In this document: positions 26,601 through 36,800 of the stretch, in pieces
How positions within the stretch are numbered: the stretch's first letter is position 1
Layout of the letters: each line of letters starts with the position of its first letter
NCBI RefSeq assembly: GCF_964199755.1
Contig: NC_133897.1
Coordinates: forward strand, 121,664,552-121,728,551
Direction: 5' to 3'
Length of the DNA: 64,000 nucleotides
Origin: Larus michahellis
Taxonomy: Eukaryota; Chordata; Aves; Charadriiformes; Laridae
Program-made: the position numbers and the translations under genes
The notes under the pieces: model-generated
What the model saw: only the letters and a program-made list of their open reading frames with translations
What the model was told of the DNA's origin: nothing
Databases searched by the model: none

Positions 26601-29600
26601 TAGGATCTATATCAGTGTAAGCGATAACCAAGGCCGACGCTGCTCTAGACCACATATAATTCCTGTGCAAGCTTGTCAGTGTGATAGTCGTAATTACTGC
26701 ACCAGTGGGGCCACAAAAGTAATTATCATCGGTGGTGGTGGCAGTGGTGGTGGCATTGGTGGCGACGGTGGCGATACTGGAGGCAAGGACGGTGGAGGAC
26801 CAGGACCAGATGACGGTGATAAGGGTGAGCCTGGGCCTGGAGAAGGAACTGAGGACTACACAGACGGGCAAGTTTACACGAGTGGATACAGTGAAGGTGG
26901 TGGAGTATATACTGCAGTCACTGATGATTATTATGGAAATGGAAATTACGGCAGAGATATCCAACCTGCTACCACACTGAGTGGTGCTGCCATTGGCCTG
27001 ATGTTTCTTGGTGGATTAATATTTGTTTGTAAGTATAAAATTAAGAAAACAATTCTATTAGTTTTCTAAATGTACTTTTTTAATTCTTCTAAAATAAGGT
27101 GGTTTTCCTTGTTGGTTGTTAAACTGTTGTCTCCCATGGGACATTTGACAGAGAAAAAATTGTCTTTTAAATTATAATAATTTCAATATATTTAATATTC
27201 TACATATTTATATAGAATATAAATATGTCTACATTTATAATAAACATTTCATTTAGAAATAACTATTTCCTTCCTAAGACTTAGGGTTTTTTTTCCTAAG
27301 GTGTTATCCAGTTCCTAGACCATCAGACAGGGCAAAAATATTTAGCAGAAGATTCAGAAGATTTTGGGCAAGAGATGTCCCTGTCACTTACAACTTACAC
27401 CTTGCAATTCGTACTTCTGTTACGTTACTAAAAGAAATGGACAAATATCAGCTCCAAGTTGGGTATGAAAAGATGTAAAGAATAAGCCTACTTTGAACTC
27501 AAAGCCAGATTTCAGTTGTAGAACAACAAATTTAATCATCTTAAATTTTGAACGCTTTGGCTATGGCTGCCAATCATTACATCTATTAAAAACAAGTAGC
27601 TTTTGAGATAACAGGATCAAAACAGATCACTCATTCATATGTCCTAGTATTTTTGAAGAAATACGAGTTTCAGGATTAAGAATGACTCAAGTTAGACTTT
27701 ATGCAAGAAATTACTTCTCAGACCACCACAATCAGATGTGATCATCTTTCTTTCATGGCCTGGGCATGAAGCAATCAGCATCTAAAATTTCACAATGCAG
27801 AAATACTGACCACAAAACCAGAGGAAATAGAATTTTCCCCTGATTTTTTGTGGAGGGGGAATTTGGTTTAGGTTTGGACCTTTGATTACTAGGAATGAAC
27901 AAACACAAAATTTTGAAGCTGCAAACAGCTGTTTTGTTTCTAGTTCCCAGGTGGTTAATGGTTACAGGACAGACTGCTTTTCTGCCTTTGGAAATCTCCT
28001 CTCCTAGTTGGCGGTCCGGAGTAAATCTGCCCTTAGTCATGCTGTGTGAGGTAGCACTTTGTACACTGTGCAGCCCTTTCCCCTCTTCTCCTCAGTTCGA
28101 TGTTAAGCTGAGACTTTTAGATGCTCTGCTTAGTCTGGTGTAGGCAACTGTCTCCCTCCACTCCCTAGATAATGAGGTTGCTAGCTTAGCCATCTGCGTT
28201 AAGGACCTAAAGACAGCCAGAATTAATATCGCAGTGCCTTTCTAAAATGAGCAGTGTTTTCAATGTTGACATTTAAAGCATTCAGCAATTTCCAACACAG
28301 TTCTTGAAACAGCTAAGTGCAATACAGCACACTGGGAAACCCAACTCACTCGATGTAATCATTTGTTTGGTGGTGTTTGCCTCTACTGTTTTTTCAAATC
28401 AAGCATTATGTATATGCGATGTGAAAAATGCAACTGGAGACTTAGCCAAAGATCACTGTAGCCAGATGGATATCTCTCCACTGATTCTCATATGTCTATT
28501 ATTACTAATGTGTATTTCTTTTCAATTAAAATATCTGAAGAGACAAATGTATGCTTATATATCAAGAATGAATATCACTGAACGCTATACATAGCAAGAC
28601 TGGTTCTGTTTGTTTAATTTTCATACGTGCAACTTATATTCATTCAGCTGAGATAGATCAAAGTCTGTTCCCAGGTGTATGGGCATAAATTTGGAGTAAC
28701 AGCCCTACTCCACACCCACTTTGCTCTGTTATAACTAAAAGTACAAATTATTCAGAATCTCCAAATACATACGTTTCCAAAAGCAGCTAATGATTCCGAC
28801 AGCCAGACTTTCCGGCTGCTTGGTTTGAAACATTTTAAAAGGCATATTTTCAAAAGTTCTTGAGCACCTGCCCTCTGGGAAAAGCAGCTATTCCTGGGAG
28901 GAAGAGATGTCCTAAATCCCTGTTTCCTGTTTCTTTCCTGTTAAGTGATTCCAATTTTGATGTCAATGAGTGACTGTTGTGGCTGCGGACCTGGCGCTGC
29001 AGGTGGAGTTGGAACTGGATTTGAACCCGTACCTGAATGCACAGAAGGGGCAATTCATCCGTGGGGAATAGAAGGTGCCCAGCCTGAAGACAGGGTCAGT
29101 ACATCCCGTGTTTCTGAAACCCGCAGTAGCTCATATTTACAGAAAAGGCTGCATTAAAAGTGACTGTAGAACTGTGTCATCTTCTAAAAGAAGCCTGGCA
29201 CTGACAACAACTGCCAGGCAGATATGAGGGGTGATTCTTAATTAACATTTGCAGATGGAGTTTGTGTGTTTTCAGTTGTGTTCAGTTAGCTTGGCCCAAC
29301 GGTTTGGTGTTACTATCCTTTCAGCTGAAACACAATTACTAGCAAGCTTTTTCAGTGCAAAGTAAGGTAGCACAAACCTTTTTCACTGATCACCTTTTAT
29401 GTTGACAATGAAAAAAACTTGAATGGATTCTTCTCTTTTTTTTTTAATGTTTAAACATTAACAGTTTAAAACTGCTAATTCCTTAACATGATTCACAAAG
29501 TCTTGGTCTTCATATGGGAATTTCAAAGTCACCATTCAAGGAGTCAAAATATTGTTTTCCAGGATGTATCACACATTCTTGCCCCAACAACAGCTGCAGG

Positions 29601-32600
29601 AGGTGATTTTGGTGAACCCTCTGGTAAGCATATCCTAAAATTTTCTATGTGTGCTGTCATAAAGCTGTCTTTCAGATCCTCATGTCTTCTGATTCAAGGA
29701 GAACTTTGGTTTCACAACTATAACCTAACCCTTACAATCTTACACCTGCAGATAGTCAAACTGATGCTTTAGGACTTCCAGTATGAATAAAAGATCTGAG
29801 GTTTGAGCCTTTGAGCAGATTCATTTCTACAAATTACATCTATTTTGAAATATCTGCCAAGGCTTTCAAATCTCAGGCAATTTTTCTTTATCATTCCAGA
29901 TAGTGAATGGAGGGTCTTTTCAAGACACCAGTTTTAGCAGAAATCGATCTTGAGGCCAGAATAAGGAAATTTTCCTTCATAACTCAGTGGTGAGAGGTTC
30001 AGTTCTTCCCAGTTTCCAGGCTCTGCTTCCCACAAAGGAGAGTAGGACCTATCAAGTAGGCAGTTAATTGCTGACCTAGTGGACTAGCCTAGACAGAAAG
30101 CTGGTACATAGCACAATAAATATATGCTTCTGAGATAAGGTTCTCCCAGGAATACAATGGCCACAGAGAGTAAGTCAAGGTGTGCAGTGCCACTTTCTCT
30201 TTTTCTCCATTCCTCACTTCACAACAGGAAGGAAGGATGCTGGCACAGATCCATTTTCACTAGGTTCTGACAGGAAGAAATTGTCACTCTTCAAGACAGC
30301 TTCTCTGATGACAATTGATTATTCCAAAATGTTCTCATCCTTAAGGTAAAATCAGAAGAGAACATTTTGGGGCACATACGTGAATTAAGAAGTTCTGCTG
30401 CCATGACAATTGAAAAGTTTAAGACTAACATATGTGATTTCCTTTATTTCCACTGTTCAGTACCATTATGGTGAAAGCCCTTGGTTCAAATTCTATAAAC
30501 TGAGACTAATGAGATTAAATTAAAAAAAACAATATAATATAGCATATGTTTCTTAATGTAATCATAGTCAAGACTACTGTATGTAACTGGTTTATTATAT
30601 GACATGCTGATATTTAAGACCACCCATTCCTTGTTATCATATATGAAAAATCTGGAGAAAATAAAATCCTGTAAGTATAACTTTATAATTTATTGTAAAG
30701 GTCATTTTCATTCTGCATTATTAACACTCCCTTAACAATCTAACGACTAGAAAATTTGAAAGCAGCTATGAAAGCTATTTCTTTTAGAAATGAGTTTTAG
30801 GCAAAACAATTCTAACCCTGATGTGATCATAACTATACATTTATGTATTTGCATAAATATCCATAGGCATTATCTAATTTTTGAATGCAAATGCATGACA
30901 GCATTTATGTACACCAGACAGAGGAAGCTCTCCAGTCAATTACACAAGTAAATCATTGATTTTCGAAAGCATATATGCACATGCTGCCTGGCCTCAGGAA
31001 TAAAATCAAAGTCTTAGATGTCTGCTAGTATGCACTTCATTTTTGTTGCAGTTTCAATGTTTGGCACCTGTGCACGGATCTGTGACTTAAACTAGTCTAA
31101 AATACCTTTAGAAACTCAATAGTGTCATTGTGCTATTTGTAAAAACAACTGGAAAAATTCTGTGTAAATTTTCACAGAACACAGAAGAATAACTTTTTCT
31201 GTTTTCAGACATATATACAAACACATATGGAGGTGGAGGAGTAGTAGCTTCTGGTGTTGAAGAAACTACAGGGGTTGGCTACGGCACTGGTACTGGTTAT
31301 GGAACAGCTGGAGGAATTTCTGGAACAGGGGAAGTAAAAGGGTCAATCGGAGGAACAATAAAAGAGTATCGAGAAGGAGGGGTGAATATGGCCTTCCTAG
31401 ACAACTACTTCTCTGAGGTAATTACCTGATCTTCTTTGTGTTATAGCTACGAGCCTACTGTTTGATTCTCCTCCCCAAGTTACATGGTGGGAATCCAAAA
31501 TAACTTCACTCAAATTGAAACTTCCATGATATAAGACTGGTGTGAGAGCAAAACTGATCATATTAGTAGGAAAAACTACGACACTAGTAGTACTGCTTTT
31601 GAGGTGCTGCCACAGTGGATTTGATTGATTGCTCAACAGCCTTTTTGTAAAAGTGGCGGGCACACTGAAGGTATGGGTAGCAAGCAATGAAATTATTTCA
31701 GCTTTGTAAGTGACCACAAAATGTATATATTTGCTACCTTTTCCAATGTATAAATAGACAGTAACTTTGTGAAATTGTTCACACCTACTTCCTGTACAAC
31801 TTGTTTAATGAAGTAACTTTGACCCTTAATGAACTGTGAACACCAGTTCGCTTTCTTCCTTATTTTTATTGCCATTTCTATTCCCTAAAAGACTTGTGAA
31901 CTGCAAGTGACACAAATATGTAGTTTTTTAATTGGCAACATACTAATTAGCTATGGAGTTTACACGATTAATGGATTAATGGGATACATTTTCATAATTA
32001 GCATGAACTGTGAGGCATAAATACTATAACTGTGTATGGCACTAAAATATCAATTAATATATAAGGATTGCTGTATTTCAAAATCTAAACAAGATTCATT
32101 GGAGGAGAGGATAGAGCAGTCCTGAAGTCCTGAGCATGGACTTTTCCCAGACCACAATCGTTCTGGCTGGTCTGGGAGCACTGTGTATCAGTCGTCTGCA
32201 AGCCATAGGCCTCCACAGATTACTCCTCCTACTGACCACCTCAATCTCCAAACCCTCTGCCTCTCCCTCCCAGATCTCCCCTTCTGTCCTTCCCTGCTTT
32301 GTCCTACCTCACCCCACACTCACTTTACATTCTCCTCTTTCCTGCCCAATCCCCCTGCACTGACCACCCCACCACCCCCAACTCCAACCCAAATCAGTGA
32401 TCTCCATCCTGCTCAAAATGGATTCCCCTCTGGGCTCACCAAGCCTTCCCCACAGTGGCCAACCCTCTGTCCTGGCCTCTCCACTGCTCCCCGCGCCATC
32501 CTGCTTTGCTCCTCTTCCTACTACTTCATTTGGAATTTGCTGCTCCAAGAGTACATTTGTTCCCCTGTCCCTTTTGTTCTCTCCCTTCACCCCACAGTCA

Positions 32601-33842
32601 GACCCACTGACAACAGACCAAATTTGAGATGCAAAGTGTTGGCAAAAACAAGAATAAAACATCAATAATGTTTGAATAAAACTTATTTCAAGGTTACAAA
32701 AATGTTGATGGTATAATTTGTCCAGTTGATGTCCTGTTTTTCAAGTCAGATGGGTCTTACTGTAGTTAGGGAAACCTTACTGTGGTTTGAGTCTTCATGG
32801 TTAAAAACCTGATGAAAAGTCACTCTGCTCTTCCTTTCTCTTTTTTTCTGTGTGTTTTTGCAAACTGCAGAAAGCATTTGTGTATGCAGATGAAGATGAA
32901 GGTCGGCCGGCAAATGACTGCCTATTAATATATGATCATGAAGGAGTCGGTACTCCTGTTGGCTCTGTGGGTTGCTGCAGCTTTATTGGAGAAGATACAG
33001 ACGAAACGTATTTGGATACATTAGGACCAAAATTCAAGACCCTGGCAGAGATCTGCCTGGGCAAAGAGATCGAACCTTTCCCTGATGCCAACCCAACCTG
33101 GCCATGTGTTAACATCAACTTTCCCAACCCTGAAAGTGATCTAAACCTCCCGCCACCTGGAACCACCATCGTTGTCAACGGATGTGCACCTATGCCTCCC
33201 CCAGTTGGTACTACAACGGTTGTTACTGAAAACACCTACACATCTGGATCAACTATACAGCCCCCAAGGCCGATGCCGGATCCTTTGCTCCATGGTAACA
33301 TGACGGTGACTGAGACCTACACCTCCGGCTCCCCCTCTCTTTGCGTTGACCCTCTGCGTGCATCCAACGTTGTTGTAACAGAAAGGGTTGTCGGTCCTGC
33401 ATCTGCCTCTGATTTGCGTGGCATGCTAGATATCCCCGATCTCACAGATGGGTCCAATGTTATCGTCACGGAAAGAGTAATTGCACCTAACTCCCGGCTC
33501 CCAACCTCTCTGAGTATTCCCGATTTGGTAGATGGGTCGAATGTGGTGGTGACAGAAAGGGTGTTCAGGCCTGCCTCCGGCATGCCAGGCAGCTTAATAA
33601 ATATTCCCTCGGAGTTATCAAACACCCACAACGTGGTGGTCACTGAGAGGGTAGTGTCAGGGTCTGGGATGAGCAGCCTGGGAGGGACAAGCCTCGGGGG
33701 GACAAATCTGGGGGCCCTGAGCAGCACAGGTCAGATGCTCGGCGCTGACTGTCACCTTGGCCAGGCAATTGGCACAGCGTCCCCCGGCACCTCGCGGAGA
33801 AGAGTGACAAAGTACAGCACTGTGCAGTATTCCAGTCAGTAA
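11647..33842 (+). CDS. DSG4: Desmoglein, DSG1/3/4 group, most like desmoglein-4 (complete, 16 coding exons)
   Basis: Single-pass desmosomal cadherin for adhesion between epithelial cells. Joined exons: 11647-11694, 18367-18402, 18775-18903, 19590-19745, 19892-20039, 20943-21106, 21358-21492, 23314-23499, 23682-23941, 24870-25012, 25163-25381, 26555-27028, 28946-29094, 29563-29623, 31209-31417, 32871-33842. All introns are GT-AG, the frame stays open, and the total is 3489 nt (1162 residues). Layout: signal and prodomain to RRQKR (44-48), mature EW start (49-50), EC1 to DINDN at 149-153, EC2 to DVNDN at 260-264, EC3 to about 380, EC4 to about 490, extracellular anchor, Gly-rich insert (about 601-640), membrane segment (about 684-707), catenin-binding segment around 830-885, then repeats [12 protein letters not shown] at 1005, 1035, 1063 and 1093. 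The start has a strong Kozak context (GCCATGG). [16 protein letters not shown] and the basic C-terminal tail resemble DSG4, while the prodomain junction resembles DSG1, so the symbol is a best fit. It is about 120 residues longer than human DSG4, mostly from the insert. Confidence 0.93.
11695..18366 (+). other. Intron 1 of the DSG4-like gene
   Basis: 6.7 kb of AT-rich sequence with no recognisable cadherin exon and no repeat family I could name. Open frames near 16219-16608 and 13128-13331 match nothing known and have no coding support. Long first introns are typical of desmogleins, and DSG2 downstream shows the same pattern. Confidence 0.7.
18367..18402 (+). CDS. DSG4: DSG4-like exon 2 (end of signal peptide)
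   Basis: 36-nt exon, residues 17-28 ([12 protein letters not shown]), phase 0 at both ends, acceptor TTGCAG and donor GTAATA. It completes the signal peptide; cleavage is likely just before FHVE. The DSG2 exon 2 downstream is also exactly 36 nt. Confidence 0.85.
18775..18903 (+). CDS. DSG4: DSG4-like exon 3 (prodomain and furin site)
   Basis: Residues 29-71. It carries the furin-type site RRQKR (44-48) and the mature EC1 N-terminus beginning EW, the conserved Trp2 used in strand-swap adhesion. [19 protein letters not shown] is near-identical to mammalian DSG1 and DSG4. The acceptor (GTCAAAG) has almost no pyrimidine tract, but frame and an upstream stop at 18751-18753 leave no alternative. 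Donor GTAAGT. Confidence 0.87.
19590..19745 (+). CDS. DSG4: DSG4-like exon 4 (EC1)
   Basis: Residues 72-123, phase 0. It contains the conserved desmoglein EC1 core: [11 protein letters not shown], then [18 protein letters not shown] and VDRE, the last a Ca2+-binding motif. Acceptor TTATAG and donor GTAAGT. Confidence 0.92.
19892..20039 (+). CDS. DSG4: DSG4-like exon 5 (EC1-EC2 linker)
   Basis: Residues 124-172 plus one base. It holds LDINDNPP (148-155), the calcium-binding linker between EC1 and EC2. The segment IRCFAKHS replaces the IYCRALNS of mammalian DSG1 and DSG4, so the RAL adhesion-recognition triplet is FAK here. Acceptor TATCCAG, donor GTAAGT. Confidence 0.92.
20943..21106 (+). CDS. 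DSG4: DSG4-like exon 6 (EC2)
   Basis: Residues 173-227. Begins in phase 1 and ends in phase 0. It contains [18 protein letters not shown], a hallmark desmoglein EC2 stretch with the DxDEPN calcium ligands, and ends in LDRE. The acceptor follows a long T-rich tract; donor GTAACA. Confidence 0.92.
21358..21492 (+). CDS. DSG4: DSG4-like exon 7 (EC2-EC3 linker)
   Basis: 135 nt, residues 228-272. It contains SDRDGAADG, a CSC pair (252 and 254), and the linker DVNDNFP starting at 260. The DSG2 exon 7 is also 135 nt. Acceptor GTGATAG, donor GTAAGT. The following intron carries the inverted CR1 pair. Confidence 0.92.
21763..22858 (-). mobile_element. CR1 LINE, 5'-truncated, minus strand (intron 7)
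   Basis: Read on the minus strand, this is the 3' part of a chicken-repeat-1 type non-LTR retrotransposon. Its 3' end, with CR1's characteristic AATTCTGTGATTT-like tail, lies at about 21763. It encodes the end of the reverse-transcriptase domain and the downstream ORF2 region. The 5' end is truncated near 22858, the usual outcome of incomplete target-primed reverse transcription. The intron does not interrupt coding sequence. Confidence 0.93.
21836..22800 (-). pseudogene. CR1 ORF2 remnant (reverse transcriptase, C-terminal part)
   Basis: The minus-strand reading begins upstream of [19 protein letters not shown] and FADDTKLGG, the latter containing the catalytic FADD of the reverse-transcriptase active site. 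It continues through MKFNKGE-like and [20 protein letters not shown] segments to the normal CR1 C-terminus. A stop at about 22572-22574 separates the two open parts (residues 65 and 236 long). The N-terminal endonuclease and most of the polymerase are missing, so the copy is dead. Confidence 0.9.
22975..23166 (+). mobile_element. CR1 LINE 3' fragment, plus strand (intron 7)
   Basis: Carries the last ~190 bases of a CR1 element in the opposite orientation to its neighbour. It encodes a degenerate [24 protein letters not shown] tail and ends with GCTATGATTCTATGAT. It is diverged from the adjacent minus-strand copy, so it probably belongs to another subfamily and inserted separately. Confidence 0.9.
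23314..23499 (+). CDS. DSG4: DSG4-like exon 8 (EC3)
   Basis: 186 nt, residues 273-334, phase 0. It contains the desmoglein pattern [20 protein letters not shown] followed by NEDNWFEI and a [10 protein letters not shown] ending. Exon 8 of DSG2 has the same length. Acceptor TCATTCCAG, donor GTATGG. Confidence 0.92.
23682..23941 (+). CDS. DSG4: DSG4-like exon 9 (EC3-EC4)
   Basis: 260 nt, residues 335-420 plus two bases. The EC3-EC4 junction reads NVIEPPRF (377-384), where mammalian DSG1 has NVIEGPVF. As in other desmogleins it lacks the DxNDN linker. YTAIDEDTG follows in EC4. Acceptor CTTTTAG, donor GTAAGC. Confidence 0.92.
24870..25012 (+). CDS. DSG4: DSG4-like exon 10 (EC4)
   Basis: 143 nt, residues 421-468, the same length as DSG2 exon 10. 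It contains [20 protein letters not shown] and an [15 protein letters not shown] strand typical of DSG EC4. Acceptor AATACAG, donor GTAAGA. Confidence 0.91.
25163..25381 (+). CDS. DSG4: DSG4-like exon 11 (EC4 to extracellular anchor)
   Basis: Residues 469-541. [17 protein letters not shown] (475-491) is the EC4-anchor junction. The usual DxNDN motif has become DTNYN, so it has lost one acidic calcium ligand. [15 protein letters not shown] block follows, equivalent to SYGSPFTF of DSG4. Acceptor TTTTACAG, donor GTAAAT. Confidence 0.9.
25549..25606. repeat. TA-rich microsatellite (intron 11)
   Basis: GTGTGTGTATGTATA runs into ATATAAATATAT units, about 60 bases. Low-complexity sequence in the intron after exon 11. 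Confidence 0.8.
26555..27028 (+). CDS. DSG4: DSG4-like exon 12 (extracellular anchor, Gly-rich insert, start of membrane segment)
   Basis: 474 nt, residues 542-699. The first part is the extracellular anchor, ending in the cysteine cluster CQCDSRNYC (582-590). Then comes a Gly-rich insert (about 601-640: [17 protein letters not shown], a collagen-like GEPGPGEG), a Tyr/Gly stretch, and the start of the membrane helix ([16 protein letters not shown]). Mammalian DSG4 has only about 30-40 residues between the cysteine cluster and the membrane; here there are over 90. Acceptor CCCAAAG, donor GTAAGT. Confidence 0.9.
26731..26810 (+). repeat. GGT/GGC trinucleotide-type repeat inside exon 12
   Basis: Imperfect run of GGT, GGC, GAC and GGA codons that directly encodes the poly-glycine/aspartate part of the membrane-proximal insert. 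It remains in frame. It is a likely source of length differences between alleles or species. Confidence 0.8.
28946..29094 (+). CDS. DSG4: DSG4-like exon 13 (end of membrane segment, intracellular anchor)
   Basis: Residues 700-749. LIPILMSMS completes the membrane helix. CCGCG follows, a probable juxtamembrane palmitoylation cluster by analogy with desmogleins, then [20 protein letters not shown], the conserved intracellular anchor. Acceptor CTGTTAAG, donor GTCAGT. Confidence 0.9.
29563..29623 (+). CDS. DSG4: DSG4-like exon 14
   Basis: 61 nt, residues 750-769 ([20 protein letters not shown]). Matches the DVSNICAPMTA region of DSG4. Acceptor TTTTCCAG, donor GTAAGC, ending in phase 1. Confidence 0.87.
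31209..31417 (+). CDS. DSG4: DSG4-like exon 15 (Gly-rich cytoplasmic segment, start of catenin-binding region)
   Basis: Residues 770-839. It starts [11 protein letters not shown], matching IYTNTYAAGG of DSG4, continues through [13 protein letters not shown] low complexity, and ends in [12 protein letters not shown], the start of the plakoglobin-binding cadherin segment. Acceptor TTTTCAG, donor GTAATT. Confidence 0.9.
32217..32620 (+). repeat. C/T-rich low-complexity block (intron 15)
   Basis: About 400 bases with strong pyrimidine bias on the + strand, which accounts for the Pro/Ser-rich open frames seen here. It has no similarity to desmoglein protein. It lies about 250 bases before the exon 16 acceptor. 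Confidence 0.65.
32871..33842 (+). CDS. DSG4: DSG4-like exon 16 (catenin-binding segment, desmoglein repeats, stop)
   Basis: Residues 840-1162 and the TAA stop (33840-33842). [19 protein letters not shown] and a [12 protein letters not shown] stretch form the catenin-binding core, then [20 protein letters not shown]. Desmoglein repeats follow: NVVVTERV (1005), NVIVTERV (1035), NVVVTERV (1063 and 1093), with two degenerate TYTSGS units before them. The tail is Gly/Ser-rich and ends RRRVTKYS...YSSQ, like the DSG4 C-terminus. Acceptor AACTGCAG. Confidence 0.95.
   Translation, partial: KAFVYADEDEGRPANDCLLIYDHEGVGTPVGSVGCCSFIGEDTDETYLDTLGPKFKTLAEICLGKEIEPFPDANPTWPCVNINFPNPESDLNLPPPGTTIVVNGCAPMPPPVGTTTVVTENTYTSGSTIQPPRPMPDPLLHGNMTVTETYTSGSPSLCVDPLRASNVVVTERVVGPASASDLRGMLDIPDLTDGSNVIVTERVIAPNSRLPTSLSIPDLVDGSNVVVTERVFRPASGMPGSLINIPSELSNTHNVVVTERVVSGSGMSSLGGTSLGGTNLGALSSTGQMLGADCHLGQAIGTASPGTSRRRVTKYSTVQYSSQ
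33363..33656 (+). repeat. DSG4: Desmoglein-specific repeat units in coding sequence
   Basis: Four tandem units of 28-30 codons, each starting with an asparagine followed by VVVTERV or VIVTERV (codons at 33366, 33456, 33540 and 33630). These form the repeat-unit domain near the C-terminus of desmogleins, thought to modulate tail conformation and self-association. Confidence 0.9.
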
Positions 33843-36800
33843 GGCCTGCGCCAGCACCCCTTCCTGCTGAAATTGCCATTTGCACCAACACTCGTCAGCT
33901 GCCACCCACCAAGAATATTGTTATTATTTATAACTAGGAAATAGCGCTAAAGTTTCAGGGATTCCTACTTTTGTGAGGACCTCTGAAGGGTGCCCCGTTT
34001 CAAGGTCAAATGCAGGACTTCGTCAGTGAAGGGAAAGTTGAAGTTAGCTTTAAATTTATTTCTTTTTCTCTACGTAGCACTGCAAGTGTACAAACAGATA
34101 CAAATGTTTTTGGAGGGAGATCTGGTTACCGAGTGGAGCAGTGAGAGGGGATCCTTGTGTGCAAACAGTATCAGCATCAATTAATGTCATATAAAAAAGA
34201 GCTAAGATACTGTATTGTTGAGTGATCTCCCACAATAAGTAGATTTGGGTTACTAGCCCCTCACTGACAAGACAGGAAAAGAATGTAATTAATAATTAGT
34301 CAACTCAAGACTAAATAAGCACTTTCAAATGCATCACTTTACTTTGCATGTAATTCAAGGAGCGCTACAAAATGGCACTTTCAATCATTTCTCCCATGAC
34401 CAGCAATAGTTATAAATAATAATCACATAAACAGAATACATTTTCATCGCCTTCTGAAGTTCTCAGTAAAAGAAACCCTCTGCCACGGCCTGCCATGTTG
34501 TTACTCTCACGGTGAGGAACGTGACCAGCAATTCGCCGCAGACAGTGCTGCCACATTGACACTGTCACCCAGGAAGATGTTGGCTTCATCTTTTCTCCAT
34601 TACCATTACAGCTTTACTTAAATCTGAAAGGACTTCAGTGACAACCAGGAGCTCTTAGGCAGATTTTTATGCCAAACTATGGCTACCATTTAAGTCTCCA
34701 ATGTCAGGTTAAATTAAGAGGGCTATAACATACTATGCCAGTTCTTTTTTCTCGTACTGACAAGAAAATAGAGTTTTAGAAGCTTTGTGATGGGGGGAGG
34801 CAATAGCAAGTATTGTATAACTGACACTGGTAGCTGAAGTCCTTCATGAAAAGAAAAAAACACTTGGGAGCAATACAAATTTACTAATAAGCAGTGCGGA
34901 GAATTGTTATTTCATATGTCAATGTATTTTGCATTGATATTTTGAAAGTTTATTTTAATGTGTTAACTGAAAAAGTCTTTATAACTCTATAAACTTAATT
35001 AAATCTGGCTTTTATTTTCCCACAAAAACAGCTCTACTGGACTCTGTTATTCTAATAATACCTTAACATGGCTTAGAATATGATCTGAAGGAGCAAAATA
35101 CTGAAATATAGTATCTATCTCATTTTACTTCTGTATCATATGTATAATAACCATAGTGTACGCAACATCGCTTCAGTGTAAATACAATAGAGTTATATAG
35201 AGGGACTAGCTTTTTTTGCTAGAGCACCAATTCAGCAGTTTTCCCTCAAATTTTGCTTCTTCAGCTTTGATGGATTGGTTAGTGAAAAGTTTAGGAGTTG
35301 TCTGTGAACCTCCCACTCTCTAAAACAGAGATGAAACTTTCAGTTGCATATCCAGATTAACTCATCTCAGAAGAACTGGATGACAAATTTCTGAGTCCGA
35401 TATCAGGAAAAGGCTTTTTAAAAGATGCTTTTGGAAATGTGACTAGATCCACTGCCAAAGACAACCTGCAGTGCCCTCTGAGTCAATGCCACAGCCATTA
35501 ACACCAGTAAGCCCCAGGAGTCATGACCAAATCCAAGACTACCTCGAGAACGGGTCCCTTCCATGGCTTCAAGGTTTTTTCTGAAGCATCTGAGTGTGCT
35601 AGATGCTCTCCTCATAATATCTGAAGTACTGATATTTTTACTTCATCCTGTAGCCTTGATTATCCTAAATATCACTAAAATTGCATTGCCTTCAGTGGGA
35701 TAAGTCTCTCCTATACATTATGTACCAACTCTAAGTATGGTTTCTGGAACCATTCTATGAAGAAGGAAAATAGGTACTAATATATAAAGCTGTATCCTTT
35801 TATATCTGGAGGATTTGTGCTGAAATTCACTAAAACGCTGACAAGCTCTCTTTCATTTTGCTAACCACCTATTTACATAAAAAAGCAAATATTTGAAATA
35901 TGTATGACTCTGGACATTTAGAAAGCCTATGCAATATAGCCAAAGCCCATTAGAGATATTTTTTAATGTAAAAAAAATGAAGTCTTGTGTAAATATTTCC
36001 ATAATCATCTTATGCAAATCAGATTTTTTTTTCCTAATTGTGCTTCAAAGTAATATCTAGTTTTCAGAAGCACATGTGGAGTACTTTGTGACCCTCTTGA
36101 ACAGGAATGCTGTGTGATGTATGAGTCTCTAAACTAACTACGGTTTCTTGCATGTTTAGAAATAGAAATGGGAAGAATTAATAGAGAAAGTACAGCTTTT
36201 GGTTATGTAGTGGTTGTCTACTTCTAGTATTATCTTTTACCAACTTTAGATAAATAAAGATAAATAGCGTATTATTTAATACAATTTCTTGAAAGATTTC
36301 TAGCATTTTTTAATGTCAGTGTCTCATATCAAACAGCAATAACAATGTTATCCCTCAGCACTTTTCTAGTGCGTTTCTGAATATTAATTTCTATTGCTGT
36401 CTAATTTTTACAAACTTTCTTAGCATTTTTTTCTTAGTGAGATGTGGACATTTTTAGGTTCCTGCAATTGTGGAAGCAAAATGTATCTGAAGGTGTGAAC
36501 AAATACTTGGTTCATGAAAAATTCTGTGCAAATTCTTTTTCTAGCTTTATTCTTAAAAAATAGCATATAGTTTAATCCTGACTAACAGACATTAGTTTTG
36601 TTTCTTTTACTTCTGTTGTAATTTAGAAGCCCACTTGCTGTCTGCCTTTAATCGTGTTGTTTAATAATGAAGAATGAATGGGTTTCAGGAAAGAAAGGCA
36701 ACTTTGAGTAGTGATATTAACCCTGCTCTAAACCGTTCAAGCAAAAAACACTTATTAAAGTGTCAGCAATGTGCAACACCAAGTCTATGGCTTTCTTTTT

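Noticed and set aside
32183..32668. 161-codon Pro/Ser-rich open frame in intron 15
   Set aside because: Explained by the C/T-rich composition; an overlapping minus-strand frame is equally open.
33317..33727. Antisense 136-codon frame opposite the desmoglein repeats
   Set aside because: Shadow of the repeated VVVTERV codons on the opposite strand.
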